42,939 nucleotides of DNA from Alistipes sp. CAG:435. GTDB lineage: Bacteria > Bacteroidota > Bacteroidia > Bacteroidales > UBA932. This document shows positions 41,909 to 42,939 of the stretch, piece after piece (position 1 is the stretch's first letter; the number at the start of each line of letters is the position of its first letter). The notes under the pieces were generated by a model, which saw nothing but the letters and a program-made list of their open reading frames with translations, had not been told where the DNA came from and did no database searches. Position numbers and translations under genes: made by a program. The stretch lies in the NCBI GenBank assembly GCA_000433355.1, contig FR893156.1, positions 1 to 42,939 on the forward strand, in the 5' to 3' direction.

Positions 41909-42573
41909 ATTCAGTAGTTATTGTGTCGCTTTAGTGTTTCGGCTTATCGCGATGCCGGCATTACCGGTCATCAACACTGTCAAATATAGACCAGAATCAC
42001 GACGAATCAAAATGAGTAAATTGCCCAAACATTGTGTTGTAAAGTTTTCAACAATAACTAAACGGTTGAAAAACAATAATGTTCTTCAACCGTCTGTAAA
42101 GTTAGCAATAAAAACCGAACCTGGGCTTTATAGTGTTTGTAAAGGTTAAGTTTTATACCTCCCCCCACTCATGAGTGCGATTCCGAATGCGTTGAAAGCA
42201 GAATTCGACGCGTATGATTTCTTACAAAACACCTTCAGCCACACAGCCACTGTGATCCACCCTGGTGGCACCTTGACTGAAAAACTATAGCTTTAGGCTT
42301 TTACTTTTTCAGCCATAGCGTGCCCTCACCCACGTCTGTGGCACAGTAACATGAAAGCGTTCTGTAAGCGAGGGAACTTTTCGCCCCAGCTTGTAATGAT
42401 TCAAGGCGGTATATTCACAAGCCCTAACTAATGGTCATCCTCAATTTGAACATCGGGAGGTACATCGCGATCAGCACGAAGCAGACAGCCACCAGGATGA
42501 CACCGTGCGGCTCCTCGCATCAGAAACCATCATAACCGTAAGTGGGAATATGGAAAGCAACCTCAACATCGCA
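41909..42573. other. gene-poor stretch
   Basis: AT-rich at first (41990-42130), then hairpins such as CTGAAAAA/TTTTTCAG (42277-42312) and GTGCC/GGCAC (near 42320-42345). Apart from the small ORF at 42171 I see no gene. Confidence 0.4.
42171..42290 (+). CDS. possible 39-residue protein
   Basis: ATG opens SAIPNALKAEFDAYDFLQNT, then ATVIHPGGTLTEKL and a stop, overlapping the left arm of a hairpin. Composition is protein-like, and the start of a transposase cannot be excluded. No family recognised. Confidence 0.25.
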   Translation: MSAIPNALKAEFDAYDFLQNTFSHTATVIHPGGTLTEKL

Positions 42574-42918
42574 TCAGTCCTTCACAGTCTCCTTCAGGTT
42601 CTTGTCCTGGTCAATCTCCCAAACGTTAAAGACTCCGTCCTTGTCAAAATCGACCACGGAGACAGCCTGTGCCTTGAAGCCGTTCTCGCCAGCCTCCACC
42701 ACCTCAATTCGATAGTTGGCGTTTCCTCCGTCCGTCACAAGGGACGCTTGTTCAAACCCAAGTTCCTCCAAATCATCGGAATATCGTGAATAGGTGTAGA
42801 AATAACTCTTCTCCAACGGATGCAGGAAAGTAAGTTGCTGTTGCGCCTCCGTCGCCTTCGCCCTTGAGATCAACGGCATCAGGTCTCTAAATTTCACCGC
42901 ACTTGGGCAACAAGGCAA
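42574..42918 (-). CDS. type IV pilin-like / GspG-like C-terminal region
   Basis: About 114 residues reach almost to the window edge. SRAKATEAQQQLTFLHPLEK then SYFYTYSRYSDDLEELGFEQ and VDFDKDGVFNVWEIDQDKN match the globular part of Bacteroidota pilin-like secretion proteins, including the DxDxDG-type calcium loop and the WEID end. The hydrophobic N-terminal helix and prepilin site are not visible in this frame near 42900-42939, so the gene is either broken at its 5' end or starts beyond the window. Confidence 0.6.
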   Translation of the reverse strand: MPCCPSAVKFRDLMPLISRAKATEAQQQLTFLHPLEKSYFYTYSRYSDDLEELGFEQASLVTDGGNANYRIEVVEAGENGFKAQAVSVVDFDKDGVFNVWEIDQDKNLKETVKD

Positions 42919-42939
42919 AACGAAATATTTTTTATATTT

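Larger units (their letters stand above)
380..41913. repeat. genome-wide iterated motif GAATAT / core TGAATATG
   Basis: Counted by eye, GAATAT or ATATTC occurs about 130 times across the window on both strands, against about 16 expected from base composition. The octamer TGAATATG/CATATTCA occurs 37 times, for example at 380, 900, 975, 1444, 2969, 3122, 5462, 7826, 8194, 8834, 10517, 12374, 17752, 22230, 25279, 33618, 38209 and 41906, against about one expected. It is present in genes and gaps and in several reading frames. See findings. Confidence 0.7.

Noticed and set aside
380..41913. GAATAT motif as a promoter element
   Set aside because: Most copies are inside genes and on either strand; it does not match the -7 or -33 consensus and is not placed at a fixed distance from starts.

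Overview
The window looks like chromosome from an anaerobic member of the Bacteroidales with roughly balanced GC. Reasons: promoter -7 boxes of the Bacteroidota type (TAnnTTTG), genes usually lacking a clear Shine-Dalgarno, a eukaryote-type NADP isocitrate dehydrogenase beside a mitochondrial-type aconitase, an anaerobic sulfatase maturase, an OprP-type porin, an outer-membrane barrel gene and many short structured repeats. I would not name a genus. No rRNA, tRNA or CRISPR array was found.

Layout. 1-726 is gene-free and built of hairpin repeats. 727-4734 is accessory: an HD-domain gene, then a module bracketed by two ~110-bp direct repeats with a canonical promoter, a ~430-nt highly structured leader, an EcoRI-family adenine methylase and a DUF262-HNH nuclease. 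4722-11039 is housekeeping: aroC, then sufB-pnuC-sufC-sufD-ispE, with sufD broken by a 43-bp tandem duplication. 11040-16160 holds decayed small genes, a secreted protein, a four-gene minus-strand group (WYL regulator, small protein, uracil-DNA-glycosylase-superfamily protein, membrane-anchored protein), a MITE and gene-poor DNA. 16162-24796 is a minus-strand citrate block: citD-citE-citF-citX-citC/G fusion, then aconitase and isocitrate dehydrogenase. 24797-27055 has a PAP2 phosphatase and two gene relics. 27056-28372 is the sulfatase maturase. 28373-32874 is accessory: a HigB/HigA-type toxin-antitoxin pair, an AAA ATPase flanked by duplicated 3' gene ends, and a collapsed outer-membrane barrel gene. 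32875-37234 holds an unknown membrane protein, a DASS-family citrate/dicarboxylate carrier, a CYTH protein and its unknown partner. 37390-41908 is a phosphate-flavoured operon: frameshifted DUF47/PhoU-like gene, membrane-bound LuxR-type regulator, OprP porin, lamin-tail lipoprotein. The window ends in a pilin-like gene.

How the genes work together. Citrate taken up by the carrier can be cleaved by citrate lyase (CitDEF, matured by CitC, CitX and CitG) or passed through aconitase and isocitrate dehydrogenase to 2-oxoglutarate. The suf genes supply Fe-S clusters, which aconitase and the radical-SAM maturase need. The methylase and DUF262-HNH gene look like a compact modification/restriction-type defence module.

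Strongest unexplained signal: the hexamer GAATAT (extended core TGAATATG) is spread through genes and gaps on both strands at roughly eight times the count expected from base composition (about 130 by eye; the octamer 37 times against about one expected). A second dispersed palindromic family (core TTCGACAGGCTCAG) sits in gaps and also in frame inside sufD, ispE and citC/G. All counts and alignments were made by eye.
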